A stretch of DNA of 23,810 bases from Firmicutes bacterium UBA5389 (lineage in GTDB: Bacteria; Bacillota; DTU025). The notes below the pieces were generated by a model. That model was not told the DNA's origin, did not search any database, and worked only from the letters and a program-made list of their open reading frames with translations. Shown piece by piece: positions 22,216 through 23,810 of this stretch (the stretch's first letter is position 1; each line of letters starts with the position of its first letter). The stretch spans positions 1,166-24,975 of the forward strand of contig DHON01000060.1 of assembly GCA_002409965.1 (NCBI GenBank). Reading direction: 5' to 3'. Both the position numbers and the translations under genes were made by a program.

Positions 22216-22436
22216 GGGCCACATGGCCACTGAGGAACTGAACGTGGCTGGGAATCGATAGGGTGAGCGGCTGGGAGGTGTACATGGAGCCCAGGCTGGC
22301 TGCGTAAGGAGGGATTTCTGGTTGTGAAAAGGTGTGAATGGGGGGTGCCGACGAACGGAGGGGAACTTGTCAAAGCCTCTCGTTTCCCCGGGTTCAAGAA
22401 GCATGCTGCGGGTCTATTTGATGCCGCCGAAGGGGC
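22216..22436. other. Region between the radical SAM promoter and the transposase; likely contains one IS end
   Basis: No confident gene. On the plus strand GGGAGGTG precedes a 7-codon frame (22284-22307, MEPRLAA). Its stop overlaps TAAGGAGGG, which in turn precedes a GTG start at 22324. That frame then runs into DNA antisense to the transposase gene. This could be the front of a divergent gene cut by the insertion sequence. The IS end must lie between about 22216 and 22436, but its terminal repeat cannot be recognised without the other end. Confidence 0.4.
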
Positions 22437-23810
22437 TTACGAATCTTGCTCCTCCTGTTGCTCTCCCGATATTAGGCTGAGCGCCTCTTCAACCGACATG
22501 CCTTGCGCCACCAGCTCGCCCACTCGTCTGGCCACTTTCAAGCTCGATAGATCAACCCATCGTTTGTAGCTCATGGTTGCGTAGATTAACCTGCCGGGCA
22601 CGATGACCACCGCGCCGTGGCCAAGCAAGTAGCTCTTTTGCCCTTGCCTTTCCATCTCGCTTCTGAGCTTCTCCGCGTCCTTCGGCTTCTGTTCCTCATA
22701 GATTCTACCTGCGTTCAAACACATCGCAGACATGCATATCTGCGCGAATATCGCCCTCAGTTTCCTGCCGATTGGCCTGCGTACGTTCCACTTCTGGCTC
22801 AGCTCCCTGTTGCACCTGTTCTCAATGTTCCATCGCAGGTCATAGTAGTCTGCGATTTGGGCGGGTTTCTCCGACACGTCCAAGGTAGTGAGGAAAACGA
22901 TGCCGCTGACCTCGCCGGTTTCTTCATTGACCTCACGAACGCATACGGCGTTCAGATTTAGGGATATCTTTCCCGTCTCATCCCGCGCCTCAATGCCCTC
23001 GATGGCCTTGATGTGTCTGACATATCGAAGCTCCTTCCCCTGGTTGTTGACCTTCTTTATGTGCCGGACAAGCGGCCTTTTCTCTCCGTCGAACCGGGCT
23101 AAGGCCCATGCCTCGCTATGGATCGCCAGATCGGATCGGCAAAGCGTTACGATGTCCAGTCCGAACTCCCCCGTGAGCTCAGAAAGATACCTTGCGCCCC
23201 AATACCCTCTATCCAGCACCAGCACATCGATCATGTCTTTCGGCGGACAGACGTGGGCGCGGAGATCCCTTAGAGCTTCGAGCAGCAGTTCGCGTTCATC
23301 CATGTTGATCGGTCCCACGGCCAGCGCGACTATCCGCGGTCGGTTCGGCGACAGGTTGAAGATGTACACAACCTTGTAGCCGCAGACATACTTCCCCCGG
23401 TCAGGATCCCAGACTCTGCCGCATCCCTCGTAGGAGTTCCCCGACGTAATCACGATCTTCATGCCGTCCGCGCCGTACACACCGCCCCTAAGCCACTTGC
23501 GACTCCTCATCAGCGCCACATGCTCGTAAAATGCCCTTTTGCTTTCGGCAATGGGGATTCGTTTCAGGTGGTTACGCAGAGTGTCTCTGTGAATGGCGCC
23601 TTCGCCGTTCTTGAGCTTGTCCTGCACTTCCATGAGGTTGAAGCCTACTTCGGCCATGAGTCGTCCATCCGTCAGCATGGGGTTGGCATACTGGATTGCC
23701 TTGAGGCCCGATAGAGTCATTGCCGCAAAGAGCCCGTTGAGACACTCCGGAGGCACTCCGCCGTCTCGTTTCAGGTCGGGCTGGGTCGACTGCCAGATAG
23801 GCCAGAAACC
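22437..23810 (-). CDS. DDE transposase, IS4-like, 5' end outside the window
   Basis: The frame is open to the window edge, so the protein is at least 457 residues and its true start is not visible; a GTG at 23756 is only an internal option. Counting from that GTG, the DDE residues appear as D97 in GADGMKIVI, D182 in LVLDRGYW and E312 in YDLRWNIENRCNRELSQK. The last resembles the Y-x2-R-x3-E signature of IS4-type transposases. The preceding N-terminal part (GRLMAEVGFNLMEVQDKLKN) looks like a helix-turn-helix DNA-binding region. No frameshift or stop interrupts the gene, so the element may be active. Its codon use and GC are somewhat lower than those of its neighbours. Confidence 0.85.
   Translation of the reverse strand, partial: GFWPIWQSTQPDLKRDGGVPPECLNGLFAAMTLSGLKAIQYANPMLTDGRLMAEVGFNLMEVQDKLKNGEGAIHRDTLRNHLKRIPIAESKRAFYEHVALMRSRKWLRGGVYGADGMKIVITSGNSYEGCGRVWDPDRGKYVCGYKVVYIFNLSPNRPRIVALAVGPINMDERELLLEALRDLRAHVCPPKDMIDVLVLDRGYWGARYLSELTGEFGLDIVTLCRSDLAIHSEAWALARFDGEKRPLVRHIKKVNNQGKELRYVRHIKAIEGIEARDETGKISLNLNAVCVREVNEETGEVSGIVFLTTLDVSEKPAQIADYYDLRWNIENRCNRELSQKWNVRRPIGRKLRAIFAQICMSAMCLNAGRIYEEQKPKDAEKLRSEMERQGQKSYLLGHGAVVIVPGRLIYATMSYKRWVDLSSLKVARRVGELVAQGMSVEEALSLISGEQQEEQDS
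22437..23810 (-). mobile_element. Insertion sequence (IS4-like), incomplete, right part beyond the window
   Basis: Defined by the transposase gene. The left boundary lies somewhere below 22437, and the other end is outside the window, so terminal inverted repeats and target duplication cannot be given. Confidence 0.7.

Noticed and set aside
22144..22404. Longer radical SAM protein starting at 22404
   Set aside because: The extra 87 codons cover a TTGACA promoter and IS-flanking DNA and have no family-like sequence; the TTG at 22143 has a much better ribosome binding site.
1..23810. CRISPR array, rRNA or prophage
   Set aside because: No regularly spaced repeats, no rRNA-like sequence and no phage structural genes were seen on either strand.

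Overview
The window reads as a chromosomal segment of a GC-rich, anaerobic, amino-acid-fermenting bacterium, most likely of the Firmicutes/Clostridia type. The reasons are a complete selenocysteine-dependent glycine reductase operon, strong AGGAGG-like ribosome binding sites, a tandem glycine riboswitch, a DUF1540 protein and a tRNA with an encoded CCA end. I cannot name the species.

Layout. (1) Positions 1-9998, minus strand: the glycine reductase (Stickland) operon. From its promoter at 9998 it runs promoter - tandem glycine riboswitch - grdX - trxB (fused to a thioredoxin-like domain) - trxA - grdE - grdA (UGA = Sec) - grdB (UGA = Sec) - grdC - grdD. A long leader with a strong intrinsic terminator follows, then a SAM-dependent methyltransferase gene. 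The far left margin holds inverted and direct repeats that may be the end of an insertion sequence. (2) 9981-12577, minus: three overlapping genes for an unknown membrane protein, a PRC-barrel protein and a membrane-anchored NodB-type polysaccharide deacetylase. (3) 12839-15145, plus: an aromatic/hydroxy amino acid permease-family transporter and a GNAT-like protein. (4) 15178-16452, minus: an alpha/beta hydrolase preceded by a decayed 3' fragment of a FabH-like ketosynthase gene. (5) 16579-18701, plus: a DUF1540 protein, a membrane-anchored DUF3108-like protein and a DedA/VTT-type membrane protein. (6) 18850-20733, plus: a methyl-accepting chemotaxis protein with its own promoter. (7) 20763-22215, minus: tRNA-Asn and a radical SAM/SPASM-like enzyme with a collagen-like insert. 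(8) 22437-23810, minus: a transposase of the IS4-like DDE type, open at the window edge.

How the genes work together. Thioredoxin reductase (TrxB) and thioredoxin (TrxA) supply electrons. Component B (pyruvoyl-containing GrdE plus selenoprotein GrdB) binds glycine and passes a carboxymethyl group to selenoprotein GrdA. Component C (GrdC/GrdD) releases it as acetyl phosphate, which acetate kinase (not in this window) would use to make ATP. The riboswitch ties expression to glycine. A helix downstream of its second aptamer could act as a glycine-relieved terminator. Selenocysteine insertion machinery (SelA/B/C/D) must be encoded elsewhere.

The most unusual points are: a thioredoxin-like domain on TrxB whose CxxC is replaced by SxxS; a collagen-like Gly-X-Y and GGGGCC-repeat insert just after the Fe-S motif of the radical SAM enzyme; a low-complexity insert in GrdD; and the attenuator-like leader between grdD and the methyltransferase gene.
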